Positions 32,401-39,990 of a stretch of DNA of 49,553 bases are shown here, one piece after another. This DNA comes from a virus. The notes beneath the pieces are model-generated. The model made no database searches, was not told the origin of the DNA, and worked only from the letters and a program-made list of their open reading frames with translations. The stretch spans positions 1-49,553 of the IMG/VR virus record IMGVR_UViG_3300006924_000033, one strand, 5' to 3'. A program made the translations under genes and the position numbers. The first letter of the stretch is position 1; each line of letters opens with the position of its first letter.

Positions 32401-33166
32401 GGGTACTAAAGGTGAAGTAGGTCCACAGGGTTCAGCAGGTGCTACAGGACCAACAGGACCTCAAGGTAACGTAGGACCAGTAGGTCCAACAGGAAGTAAG
32501 GGTGACAAAGGTGAATTAGGTGGCCCAACTGGACCGACAGGTGATAAAGGACAAAAAGGTGACACTGGACCACAGGGTACAGCAGGTAGTGACGGTAATG
32601 CAGGTCCAACAGGTCCACAAGGACCAACAGGTGCTAAGGGTGAACCAAGTACAGTAGCAGGTCCACAAGGACCAGCAGGATCAGATGGAGCAGATGGATC
32701 AGATGGTGCGGCTGGAGATAAAGGACAAAAAGGTGAGCCAGGTGGCGGCGGAGGCGGCGGTTCCGTAACACGTGGTAACACTTATGAAAGAATGAAACTC
32801 AATTACAGTACGTCAGGCGCACTATCAAGTATATCAGATACTACAGCAGGCATTAATGCTACAACAATTACCAGCGATACAGGTGCTGAGATTGAAGTAC
32901 AGTTTACAGGATTTGATTATCCACCAGTAGCAATTATGGCCCATGGTTATCAATATGCGTCAAACAAATACAGCATGAATGCTGTTAGTGGTGACTGGAC
33001 AACAAGAACAGTAGACGGCGGCGGAAGCAGTGGATCTCCAACAGCATTTGGAAGTTTCTCAAGTGATGCTAACGTAGACTTGAAAGTCACAGAAGCGATA
33101 ACAGGAGCAAGTAGATCGTTTGGAACAAGCACCCATGCTTGGATTACGTTTGTGATGGCGGAGTAA
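29489..33166 (+). CDS. Collagen-like tail fibre protein
   Basis: A 1225-residue protein. Residues 1-630 are repeated beta-rich, Thr/Asn-rich segments, including several copies of a strand pattern such as [15 protein letters not shown]. Two Gly-X-Y collagen blocks follow, about 631-778 and 853-1090, rich in GPQG, GATG and GQKG. They are separated by a small globular module ([21 protein letters not shown]). A glycine run leads to a C-terminal head of about 130 residues. Collagen triple helices in phage fibres give long trimeric stalks. It has its own late promoter. Confidence 0.9.
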   Translation: MPNVTGDNLTFNIDGITDNQILVYDSAQGIFVAQDSLSSDANAAVTGGANVGASGIGLFSAKDGSQLNFKKIQGSGATTVTESANVITVSSTAYTLPTPLSIHNVNGNTNIFSGRNFGDNANITAYAGILNNANYPTNSQSAGFDAKTRFVISSNDAADVELSSQHSLILGTKSTDGHIEVRSANSTVFYVGSASSTTPALKINSNRSTTFANAFTLPTSDGTNGQVLVTNGSGGVSWTTLQTGGLTASQLTANLANYIPKSATSAPDTTMSYDIGNSNYKYLNIFANRFRGTADSAIRLEDGSTIITAATLANAVNKTNNLSDLPDAATARTNLGVYSKAEVDANIASAQLQNAISTVTSVGSANTISATSATHAIRFEGGTGIDVNQYTANNTIQISKTDAITGVFKNVDVDGTLLIADNNNDTLNLVSGSNVSFTANPGTDSIIIDATLNDSSIDKYTKAEVNTAITSNVSALRYYKSFTGDSGSTDASAKDDTFNIVGGTGITTSVTGDTVTINNTQLNDGIFKNISVAGQDLIIAENNQDTLNFVAGSGISITADASTDTITINNTGSGGGGGAGEAFKTVSVQGGNSVVANVAADQLTFIAGANATISADSNAQTITIDATGSGSGVKGDTGATGPAGSDGAKGQKGEVGETGATGATGPQGNVGNTGPAGANGDKGSKGDQGAQGTTGATGDKGAQGDVGPTGPAGATGPAGNDGAKGEVGPQGPQGTAGDKGATGATGPQGDAGPTGPQGTAGDKGEVGATGPQGQKGEIGAGTNQTLSMTGNVISISGGSSNVDISSALDSVDASVAVANVSPSGGSEGDLWWASDDGDLYIYYDSSWVAASSAGDKGQKGDTGQKGETGATGAQGTTGAQGVAGPTGPQGSKGDIGPQGSTGAQGATGPQGAQGQKGATGADSTVAGPTGPAGATGPAGPTGPQGDAGNDGAKGQKGELGPQGATGPQGGQGTKGEVGPQGSAGATGPTGPQGNVGPVGPTGSKGDKGELGGPTGPTGDKGQKGDTGPQGTAGSDGNAGPTGPQGPTGAKGEPSTVAGPQGPAGSDGADGSDGAAGDKGQKGEPGGGGGGGSVTRGNTYERMKLNYSTSGALSSISDTTAGINATTITSDTGAEIEVQFTGFDYPPVAIMAHGYQYASNKYSMNAVSGDWTTRTVDGGGSSGSPTAFGSFSSDANVDLKVTEAITGASRSFGTSTHAWITFVMAE
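31381..32760 (+). repeat. Collagen-type tandem repeat DNA
   Basis: Nine-base Gly-X-Y units, in-frame and varied in sequence, fill 31381-31824 and 32047-32760. Recurrent hexapeptide-like blocks ([18 protein letters not shown]) suggest the array grew by local duplication. The repeated codon pattern creates many long false open frames on the opposite strand. Confidence 0.85.
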
Positions 33167-33170
33167 TACT

Positions 33171-35183
33171 ATGTCTTATAAGACTAGTCAAATAGAACTC
33201 AATGTACCAAATAAAGTTTTAGGTGTTAATGTAACTAGCATTACTGGTAAAACTGTATGGCCACATGCTAACGGTTCAGCAGACAGATGGTACTCAGGTG
33301 GTAGTTCCCCAAAAAATTATCAATGGACTATTGTGTTTTCAGTTACATCTCAATCACATGGTTCTCACTTAACAAGAAAAGACAGAGAGTTTAACGGACT
33401 TGATGTAGCAGTTGGCGACTGGGTAGCAGGAGCAACTGACGGTAAGTGTTTAAAAATTATTTCAGTTGACAGCAAAAGTGCTAGTTCAGTAACATGTGTT
33501 GTTGAAGACGTAGCACGTTACAATACATTTAAAAGTAATACAGGACTTGGTATATTCAATAGTGGTAGTGCTGTAGTGTTCACACTAAACGAAAGTGGAC
33601 ACCCAATGTTAGATCCACTTCCAACTGGTATTGTTAGTTCGGACTTTTACGCAAACGTAAACAGTAGATTTCAATACTTAAATCCACAATTAAATTACTT
33701 ATTAGAAAAGACAGCACACGGTTTTAGTGTAGGTGATGTTATAGCAGTCAGTGATACAGGAGATTTTGTTAAGGCAAATGCCGCTCTAGTAAGTAAGAGT
33801 TTTGGTGTTGTAGTAGAGAATGGCCCAGGACCTAACGCATTTATGGTGTCACCTAATAACAGAATTATAGACTTTGTACCAGCAATACCAGGTTCAGCAG
33901 GAGATTTTATTTACGCAGATACAGATGGAGACTTAACTACATCTGATACAGGTAAAATAATGTTCTTAAAGATTGCTAATGCTGTAGAAACAAGCACAAC
34001 TGGTTCAGCAATAAACCCAACAATACCAGATGGTACAGTTGTTAAATTTAATGGTGTAAGTCACACATTTAATGGAGCAGGCTTTAGTAGTACATTATCA
34101 GAAACTGTAAGTCAAATAAATGGACTTAGTGGTACAAGTATAACAGCAGATACATCACCGGCACCAACAACTGTGACTTCAAGTGCTAGTGGAACAGCAT
34201 ACGGACTAGTTGGCGGTTATACAACATTTAGTGCTATTTTTAATGGCGGTAGTGGTAATACAACAGTAAACTTTACTACTAATGCCGCAGGACAAAGTGC
34301 ATACGGTATAGCAGTTGCTATTCCAGAAGACATGGCAACAGATATTAATGCCGCAAGTATTCCTAATTTGACTGCTACATTTACTAGTAGTGCATTAACA
34401 CTCACAGAAGCAAACGGTAATGCTATAAACATCTTTAATAATTCTAATGATACTAACGGTAATCCATTTGTAGGTAGTAGTAATGTTTCTGGGTTACCTT
34501 CTTTTACATCAGCAAGTACAGGTAGTAAACTAAAACTTACTAGAACTGATGGTGGGCCAATTGATATTTACGATAGCACAGGTAACTTTGAAAACAACGC
34601 AGGTATTTTCAGTGTACACAATGGAATGTTCCCATTAGCAATGAATGTAGAACAAGGTATTAGAAGTGCTAGTGTAACAGTAGTATCAGATATAAGTGCT
34701 AGAAATTCACTATCACCTACAACAGGTGACCAAGCATACGTTATAGATAACGGTGTTGGTGAGTGGGCATTATACTTATATGATGGTAGTAGTTGGACTA
34801 AGGTAAGTGACCAGGATAGTGCTAATACCGACGCACAGACGCTCACATACAACGTAACAGCACCAGTAGGAGGCTTTGGTAACAGTCAAAATTATGACTT
34901 AGGTAATGTATCGCCAGGTGGTAAAATACAAAGTGTTAGTGTCGAAGTACACACAGCATTCACAGGTGGTTCACAAGAAGCCACAATGGAAGTTGGTACC
35001 ACAGTAGATACAGATTTCTTACATGGACAGGACGATAACGATCCTGGCTCAGCAGGCGGATACATAACAAATCCAGAGTATGTATGGCCTTCTTCTAATA
35101 CAGATGAATTAGAAGTAAACTTCAGAATCAATCATTACGGCGCAACAGCCGGTAATGCCACTGTTAAAGTCACATACGTTTAA
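33171..35183 (+). CDS. Large virion fibre or baseplate-associated protein
   Basis: A 670-residue beta-rich protein. The N-terminal half has an HLTRKDREFNGLDVAVGDW segment and a LLEKTAHGFSVGDVIAVSDTGDFVKANA module, a type found in phage fibre proteins. The middle is Ser/Thr-rich, and the C-terminal part has YLYDGSSWTKVSDQ, a module shared in outline with the fibre proteins on either side. It starts five bases after the collagen-like gene, so the two are cotranscribed. Exact fibre role unknown. Confidence 0.75.
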   Translation: MSYKTSQIELNVPNKVLGVNVTSITGKTVWPHANGSADRWYSGGSSPKNYQWTIVFSVTSQSHGSHLTRKDREFNGLDVAVGDWVAGATDGKCLKIISVDSKSASSVTCVVEDVARYNTFKSNTGLGIFNSGSAVVFTLNESGHPMLDPLPTGIVSSDFYANVNSRFQYLNPQLNYLLEKTAHGFSVGDVIAVSDTGDFVKANAALVSKSFGVVVENGPGPNAFMVSPNNRIIDFVPAIPGSAGDFIYADTDGDLTTSDTGKIMFLKIANAVETSTTGSAINPTIPDGTVVKFNGVSHTFNGAGFSSTLSETVSQINGLSGTSITADTSPAPTTVTSSASGTAYGLVGGYTTFSAIFNGGSGNTTVNFTTNAAGQSAYGIAVAIPEDMATDINAASIPNLTATFTSSALTLTEANGNAINIFNNSNDTNGNPFVGSSNVSGLPSFTSASTGSKLKLTRTDGGPIDIYDSTGNFENNAGIFSVHNGMFPLAMNVEQGIRSASVTVVSDISARNSLSPTTGDQAYVIDNGVGEWALYLYDGSSWTKVSDQDSANTDAQTLTYNVTAPVGGFGNSQNYDLGNVSPGGKIQSVSVEVHTAFTGGSQEATMEVGTTVDTDFLHGQDDNDPGSAGGYITNPEYVWPSSNTDELEVNFRINHYGATAGNATVKVTYV

Positions 35184-35234
35184 AAAAAGCACAGAAATTT
35201 TAAGGTATTTAAAGGCCAGTTTTTCTGGTTCAAA

Positions 35235-35242
35235 GATAAATA
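35235..35242 (+). promoter_or_regulatory. Late promoter GATAAATA before a fibre gene
   Basis: GATAAATAGT with predicted +1 at 35248, followed by a leader of about 90 bases. Confidence 0.75.
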
Positions 35243-35247
35243 GTAGT

Positions 35248-35338
35248 ACACAATACATCAACACACATTATTCCGGAACAATGTAAAAATTGAAAGAGGG
35301 AGTTGAATACCCTCAAAAACTCCAAGGAGAAAATCAAA
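35248..35338 (+). promoter_or_regulatory. Structured leader with alternative hairpins
   Basis: GAGGG (35296-35300) can pair with CCCTC (35310-35314), and GGAGTT (35299-35304) can pair with AACTCC (35318-35323), next to the ribosome site AAGGAG. The two pairings share bases and exclude each other. A TTCCGGAA palindrome lies near 35273-35280. No reading frame fills it. Confidence 0.45.
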
Positions 35339-37087
35339 ATGGCAGATGTAAAGAATTTTGGTCTAAAAGGTATATCCAACGATGTACAACTTGGCAAAGG
35401 TGGTGGACGATTTAAGTGGGTAAGTGCTAATGATAGATACGAATTCACAGGGTCAGATGGTTCAACACTTAAGGCTATTAGAGCCGCCAACGTTGACGTT
35501 CAAGGATCATTACTTTCAGACGATATAACATCAAGTAGTGTTACTGTTAACGGTGACGCAGTCATTACAGGTGACTTAACGGTTAATGGTGCAACCACAA
35601 CTGTTAGTTCAACTAATACAACAATCAGTGATGCCTTACTAGAATTAGGAACAGGCACAACTGGTACACCTTCAAACGACGTCGGTCTTGTTATCGAAAG
35701 AGGCGACAGCGACAACGTATTTTTAGGTTGGGACGAATCAGCAGATAAAGTAGTATTTGGAACAGGATCTTTCACAGGTTCTTCAACAGGTGCTTTAACT
35801 TATACTGCGGCTGACATGCAGGCGGCTGGAATCACAGGTTCTAGTTTTACTGGTGCCAGTGGTGCGTCAATCACAGCATTCCTAGATGAAGATAATATGT
35901 CTTCAGATAGTGCTACTGCTGTACCAACTCAACAAAGTGTGAAGGCTTATGTTGATGGCGAAGTTACTACTTTAAACAGTACTATTACAACAGCAAACAG
36001 TAACATGCTCACGTATGTAAATACTGCTAACACTGAAATGAAAGCATACGTCGATGGCTTAGACAGAGACGATGACTTAGCATTTACTGGTGACGACGGT
36101 ACAGGAAGAACTCTAGACTTAGATACTGGTACATTAACTATCGCAGGTGGAACTGGAATAACTTCAGCCTCCGGCGCAAGTAGTGTAACATTAGGTTTAG
36201 ATAATACAGCCGTTACAGCAGGTGATTACGGTGATGCTTCTAATGTAGCAACTTTTACAGTTGATGCACAAGGTCGTATAACAGCGGCGGCAGAAGTATC
36301 AATTGCAACATCATTGACTATCCAGTCAGATGATGCGGCTGATAACGTAGTTGCATTAGCAAGTGACAAGTTAAAACTATTAGGTGGAAGAAACATTACT
36401 TCAAGTAACACAAATGATGACGTTACTTTTGCAATGGATCAAACATTATCAGATATGACAGCAGGTACATTTAGTGGATCACTACAAGGTGGTACATTAA
36501 CAGACGGAACTGCTTCTATTAATTCTGGTAGTGCTACTGGACTAGTAAACGTAACTGCTTCAGGAATTGTATCTTTTGGTACATTAACTGACAGTGGTGA
36601 AAGTATTGCAGTAACTAAGTTCGTTGATGAAGCAGACGGAATTAGTAGTAACGATAACGATACTACTTTACCAACATCAGCGGCAGTTAAAGACTATGTT
36701 GATAACAACGGTGGTGACGGTCTTACATTAAGAGCAAGTTTCACAGCAAACAGCAGTGACTCTTCTTTTGATATAGGTACTGTACCTAACGTATCAGGAA
36801 GAACATATTACGCAAGTAGAGTGATTCTTAATGTTACAACATTGATAGCAGGTGGTTCAGTTGACGGTATGTTAGTTAAAGATAACGCAGGTGCAGGTAA
36901 TGTACTAGCGGCTCATACAACTAACGACGTTGCAGTTGGAACTTATGTTATTGACTTACCTTTTGCAAGTTCGCTAACTAAAAATGCGGCAGTACAACTT
37001 GAGTTCGTTCAAAGTGACGGATCAACAAGTGCTACACCTACAGCAGGTGTTGTAACAGGTGTTGTTGAATACAAGTATGTTGTTTAA
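35339..37087 (+). CDS. Fibre-type virion structural protein
   Basis: A 582-residue protein, almost entirely beta-rich and poor in Cys. An internal module (DLTVNGATTTVSSTNTTISD to DNVFLGWDESADKVVFG) is repeated in the protein at 39991, where it reads NLTVNGTQSIINTETLNIAD to NVYIRWDEEEGEW. The pattern TVPTQQSVKAYVD/TLPTSAAVKDYVD recurs near residues 200 and 445. It ends with a GVVTGVVEYKYVV strand. The ATG at 35339 has GGAG before it and follows a structured leader; earlier in-frame starts are unlikely. A strong terminator follows. Confidence 0.8.
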   Translation: MADVKNFGLKGISNDVQLGKGGGRFKWVSANDRYEFTGSDGSTLKAIRAANVDVQGSLLSDDITSSSVTVNGDAVITGDLTVNGATTTVSSTNTTISDALLELGTGTTGTPSNDVGLVIERGDSDNVFLGWDESADKVVFGTGSFTGSSTGALTYTAADMQAAGITGSSFTGASGASITAFLDEDNMSSDSATAVPTQQSVKAYVDGEVTTLNSTITTANSNMLTYVNTANTEMKAYVDGLDRDDDLAFTGDDGTGRTLDLDTGTLTIAGGTGITSASGASSVTLGLDNTAVTAGDYGDASNVATFTVDAQGRITAAAEVSIATSLTIQSDDAADNVVALASDKLKLLGGRNITSSNTNDDVTFAMDQTLSDMTAGTFSGSLQGGTLTDGTASINSGSATGLVNVTASGIVSFGTLTDSGESIAVTKFVDEADGISSNDNDTTLPTSAAVKDYVDNNGGDGLTLRASFTANSSDSSFDIGTVPNVSGRTYYASRVILNVTTLIAGGSVDGMLVKDNAGAGNVLAAHTTNDVAVGTYVIDLPFASSLTKNAAVQLEFVQSDGSTSATPTAGVVTGVVEYKYVV

Positions 37088-37120
37088 TCGTTTAGTTTAG
37101 ACTAATCAAAATAAACATTG

Positions 37121-37148
37121 GAAAAGCGGCTTCGGTCGCTTTTCTTTT
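37121..37148 (+). terminator. Strong intrinsic terminator with UUCG loop
   Basis: A ten-base-pair stem (GAAAAGCGGC with GTCGCTTTTC, one wobble pair) capped by TTCG and followed by TTTT. It ends the fibre transcript a few bases before the early promoter at 37152. Confidence 0.92.
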
Positions 37149-37151
37149 GAC

Positions 37152-37180
37152 TTGACACAGAGGATAAAAGAATGTATAAT
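37152..37180 (+). promoter_or_regulatory. Sigma70-type early promoter (leaderless geometry)
   Basis: TTGACA (37152-37157), exactly 17 bases, TATAAT (37175-37180). Counting the usual six bases to +1 lands on 37187, the A of the next ATG. No ribosome site can be upstream. Confidence 0.85.
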
Positions 37181-37186
37181 ACATGT

Positions 37187-37783
37187 ATGAAAAATAAAGT
37201 TATATTAACAGACTGCGACGGTGTGGTATTAGATTGGGAGTTTGCATTCCATAATTGGATGGAACACAGAGGACACTTCCCAGTAGAAAATCACAGATTA
37301 CATTACAGCATTAGAGAAAAGTTTGATCTTAGAAACGACTCTACTGGTGATCAAGTAATTAAAAATTTTAATGAAAGTGCGGCAATTGGATTTTTGCCTC
37401 CACTTAGAGATGCTCAATACTTTGTTAAAAAGTTACATGAGCAACATCAATATCAATTTGTAGCAATTACAAGTTTGAGTTTAGACCCTTATGCACAAGA
37501 ACTTAGAACTAAGAACTTGAATAAACTGTTTGGTGACGACTGTTTTAAAGAAGTTATTTGTTTAGATACAGGTGCAGACAAGGATGAAATATTACTAGAG
37601 TTTGGTAAAAAATATCCTGGAGCATACTGGATTGAAGACAAGCCACAGAATGTTGATTGGGGCATAGATGCTGGTCTAAAAGGTATCTTAGTTGAACATG
37701 GACACAATATGCATTACAAAGGTGATGCAAGTGTATGTAAAAACTGGGAAGAAATATACAATTTAATTGTAAAAACCGGTTGA
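37187..37783 (+). CDS. HAD-superfamily phosphatase
   Basis: A 198-residue HAD hydrolase. Motif I is TDCDGVVLD (nucleophile Asp9, acid Asp11), motif II AITSLS, and motif IV WIEDKPQNVDWGIDAGLKG, with a Lys before it. The substrate may be a nucleotide (5'-deoxyribonucleotidase-like) or sugar phosphate; the sequence does not decide. Start ATG 37187 is at the predicted +1 of a near-perfect promoter, so earlier in-frame codons are unlikely. It is expressed early and alone before the next early promoter. Confidence 0.82.
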   Translation: MKNKVILTDCDGVVLDWEFAFHNWMEHRGHFPVENHRLHYSIREKFDLRNDSTGDQVIKNFNESAAIGFLPPLRDAQYFVKKLHEQHQYQFVAITSLSLDPYAQELRTKNLNKLFGDDCFKEVICLDTGADKDEILLEFGKKYPGAYWIEDKPQNVDWGIDAGLKGILVEHGHNMHYKGDASVCKNWEEIYNLIVKTG

Positions 37784-37808
37784 CCTCGACCCTAGAATTT
37801 GCTATAAT
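37780..37808 (+). promoter_or_regulatory. Sigma70-type early promoter with long leader
   Basis: TTGACC (37780-37785), 17 bases, TATAAT (37803-37808). Predicted start near 37815; ATG 37849 has a near-perfect TAGGAGGT Shine-Dalgarno a few bases upstream, the strongest in the window. Confidence 0.85.
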
Positions 37809-37848
37809 ATATACATAATTTAGCAAAAACAGACGGTAGGAGGTCTTT

Positions 37849-38223
37849 ATGCAAAACTTAAATACAACAAATCAAAGCAAAGATAAAATTACAGCACCAC
37901 TAGGTTACTGGATTAGTTCGCTTACTTTGATTGACAAGGCATTGCCTAGTTACAATATCCAACTTACTGGATTAGAAAGCATGTGGTACAATCACGAAGA
38001 AAACATTGATCACCCAGAAGGTAGCGAATATCCAACTGGTGTCAATACTGCTCACAGAAATGTGATGGTGAAAAGAGTATGTGATAGTGTTTATGCTAGA
38101 ACAGGTATCAACCCTGCAGATTATTCAAATGTTATTCATGCAAGTACATCACCTGGTAGAAACAAAGATGGCAGTTTCAGAGATGATGTTGTTGAAGGTA
38201 GATATGTTTTGAGGAATGTGTAA
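37849..38223 (+). CDS. Early hypothetical protein
   Basis: A 124-residue soluble protein with no recognised family. It contains a MWYNHEENIDHPEGSEYPTGVNTAHRN stretch and ends RDDVVEGRYVLRNV. It is the first gene of an early operon of three (37849-39229) with a strong ribosome site, so it is probably made in quantity soon after infection. A role in host takeover is plausible from position only. Confidence 0.65.
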   Translation: MQNLNTTNQSKDKITAPLGYWISSLTLIDKALPSYNIQLTGLESMWYNHEENIDHPEGSEYPTGVNTAHRNVMVKRVCDSVYARTGINPADYSNVIHASTSPGRNKDGSFRDDVVEGRYVLRNV

Positions 38224-38480
38224 TGGAACTTTTAGAAATTAAACAAGCAATTAAAAACGGTAACTTTAGTTTGTCAGAACTTAACGAACTAAGTGCATTT
38301 ACCAATTCTGTTAAAACACTTAATGCTAAAGCAAGTCTAAGTGTCGGCGACAATGTATTTGTTGTTCAAAAAACAAAACGCACACCTGGTGTTATTACCA
38401 AAGTGAATGTTAAGAAGGCTATTGTAGATATGCGAGGCCGTTCATATAGTGTTCCACTTTCAATGATAGAGGCCGCTTAA
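38223..38480 (+). CDS. Early hypothetical protein with KOW/SH3-like core
   Basis: An 85-residue basic protein. The last two thirds (LSVGDNVFVVQKTKRTPGVITKVNVKKAIVDMRGRSYSVPLSMIE) look like a small SH3 or KOW barrel, often used to bind RNA or proteins. The family is not recognised. It shares one base with the previous stop and one with the next start, so it is translationally coupled. It is early expressed. Confidence 0.65.
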   Translation: MELLEIKQAIKNGNFSLSELNELSAFTNSVKTLNAKASLSVGDNVFVVQKTKRTPGVITKVNVKKAIVDMRGRSYSVPLSMIEAA

Positions 38481-39229
38481 TGAATATTAAGAAAGCAAGA
38501 ACAGGTAAATGGTTTGAGGATCAGTATAGTCTTACTGATCTTCTTTCATTGTCAGTAGCAGTAAACAGAGTAAATGGTGGTTACATCAAAAAGGATGCCA
38601 ACATCGAAGAAGATGAAAACGGTTATCAAAAGAAATTGCCTAACCTGTTTATTATCAATAACCACTTAGGTATTGAAAAATTCAAAACATCTCGTATTGA
38701 TAAAACACTAGATACCTATTACAATGATATCTCAGTTGTTGAAAGCGATAGCGAAAATGTTGAGCATATGATTAAATATTTCAAAGGCCTAAGTCTAAAA
38801 GCAATCAAACGTGACATCAGTGACTTTGAAAAATCGATCCTAGGACTTATTAATAAGGAATTTGTTCAATACAAGGACATTGGTATTATTGCAAGTTTGC
38901 CTAGTGTATATGAAAACGGACAAAAGCAACGTGCATTTAACAAAATGGAAAAAGAACTTGCACAACAAAGTCAGCATGTTGGAAGACTACATGAACGTGA
39001 AACATTTAATGTTGAAATACTTCACAAGAAATTTATTTGGAGAAGTAACAGTTATTTGTATGTTGCCAAAGAAGGCAACTCCAATATTGTAAAATTCTTT
39101 TCACAAAAGTCTAATGCTGACGTAGGTGATAGCATTACTATTACTGCATTTGTCAAAGATCATACAAGTGGCAAAATGTCACGTGGTGCTGAAACTTACT
39201 TGAACAGAGTTAAGTTTTCTGAAGAGTAG
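38480..39229 (+). CDS. Early protein with OB-like C-terminal domain
   Basis: A 249-residue basic protein. The C-terminal 70 residues (KKFIWRSNSYLYVAKEGNSNIVKFFSQK, then VGDSITITAFVKDHTSGKM, then TYLNRVKF) show an OB-fold-like pattern, with a final VKDH-type strand as in nucleic-acid-binding domains. The first 160 residues are helical and unrecognised. It ends the early operon and overlaps the convergent minus-strand gene by about 20 bases. A DNA- or RNA-binding role is likely but inferred. Confidence 0.65.
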   Translation: MNIKKARTGKWFEDQYSLTDLLSLSVAVNRVNGGYIKKDANIEEDENGYQKKLPNLFIINNHLGIEKFKTSRIDKTLDTYYNDISVVESDSENVEHMIKYFKGLSLKAIKRDISDFEKSILGLINKEFVQYKDIGIIASLPSVYENGQKQRAFNKMEKELAQQSQHVGRLHERETFNVEILHKKFIWRSNSYLYVAKEGNSNIVKFFSQKSNADVGDSITITAFVKDHTSGKMSRGAETYLNRVKFSEE

Positions 39230-39878
39230 CAATTAAATAAACCATAACCCTTTGCATAGTGTCCGGTTCTACAGTAAGGTCCGGGCAACTATGCCAACCT
39301 TTACTGCTTCTTGGTAATATGTATGCCCTATTAGGAACATAAGGCATTTGGTGTCCCATTCGTACTAATTTACTATCTTCGCCAAATGTAGGATCTAGTC
39401 CTTCGTCTATGGCTTGATCATAAGCACAATCAACCTCCCAAAACATAGTACCTGTGTGTGCAAATTCATCTGTATCTGCTAATGAATGCTGAACTGTATA
39501 ATAGTAAGAAGGGTGATCTACGTGAACATCATGTACTGAATTTTTGTTTGTGTCCATCCACATAAACGGTTGATTGATGTTTACATTACTTGACATATTC
39601 ATTACATTACCTATTGCATCTAAAACCTCTTGGTTTCTATACACATATTCTGTGGCTATTTGCAATGCTTCTTGTGGGTCGTCTGGACCTATATGATACC
39701 CATGTCTACCTGGTAGTTCCTCGTTTTGCCATTGATTCCATGGTATACAATTTTGTACCTGTGCGTACAAATCAGGGTGCATAAAATTTTCTACATCCAT
39801 AACGTGTAGTTTATCTGTTTCAATTGGTGCTGTATCTAATATTCTATCTACAGTCCATTTAGTGTATTCTGTACTCAT
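39210..39878 (-). CDS. 2OG-Fe(II) oxygenase, third of three (minus strand)
   Basis: A 222-residue protein on the minus strand. Iron and 2OG ligands can be placed: HxD in VHDVHVDHPS, a distal His in RSSKGWHSCPD, and an Arg in MQRVMVYLIA near the C-terminus. A beta-helix core links them. The start ATG at 39878 is at the +1 of a perfect TATAAATA late promoter, with no leader. It faces the early operon and overlaps its last gene. The substrate is unknown; it is a divergent member compared with the other two oxygenases. Confidence 0.78.
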   Translation of the reverse strand: MSTEYTKWTVDRILDTAPIETDKLHVMDVENFMHPDLYAQVQNCIPWNQWQNEELPGRHGYHIGPDDPQEALQIATEYVYRNQEVLDAIGNVMNMSSNVNINQPFMWMDTNKNSVHDVHVDHPSYYYTVQHSLADTDEFAHTGTMFWEVDCAYDQAIDEGLDPTFGEDSKLVRMGHQMPYVPNRAYILPRSSKGWHSCPDLTVEPDTMQRVMVYLIATLQKT

Positions 39879-39883
39879 ACATA

Positions 39884-39891
39884 TATTTATA
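39884..39891 (-). promoter_or_regulatory. Late promoter TATAAATA, minus strand (leaderless geometry)
   Basis: Perfect late consensus on the minus strand (plus-strand TATTTATA). Predicted +1 is 39878, the A of the oxygenase ATG. It lies five bases from the plus-strand element at 39897, so the two diverge back to back. Confidence 0.8.
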
Positions 39892-39896
39892 AAAAA

Positions 39897-39904
39897 GATA
39901 AATA
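39897..39904 (+). promoter_or_regulatory. Late promoter GATAAATA before the fibre gene
   Basis: GATAAATATA with predicted +1 at 39910, then a leader of 81 bases to ATG 39991. Confidence 0.75.
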
Positions 39905-39909
39905 TAGTT

Positions 39910-39990
39910 AAGTCCTAATAGGATTTGACTACATGTTTACATGTAGACTAGCAGTATGCTAGACAAGTACATATTGGAGAGACGTAACTA
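39910..39990 (+). promoter_or_regulatory. Triple-hairpin leader
   Basis: Three hairpins in a row: AGTCC-TAATA-GGATT (39911-39925), CTACATG-TTTA-CATGTAG (39929-39946) and CTAGC-AGTAT-GCTAG (39948-39962). A ribosome site (TTGGAGAG) and ATG follow. Such stacked leader hairpins can protect late mRNA from decay. No reading frame fills it. Confidence 0.5.

Noticed and set aside
31386-32781. Long minus-strand open frames across the collagen region
   Set aside because: They arise from the nine-base Gly-X-Y periodicity; the translated Leu/Pro-rich products have no promoter or ribosome site.
35195-35234. Possible terminator between the fibre genes
   Set aside because: The GGCCAG/CTGGTT stem relies on two G-U pairs, and no T tract follows.
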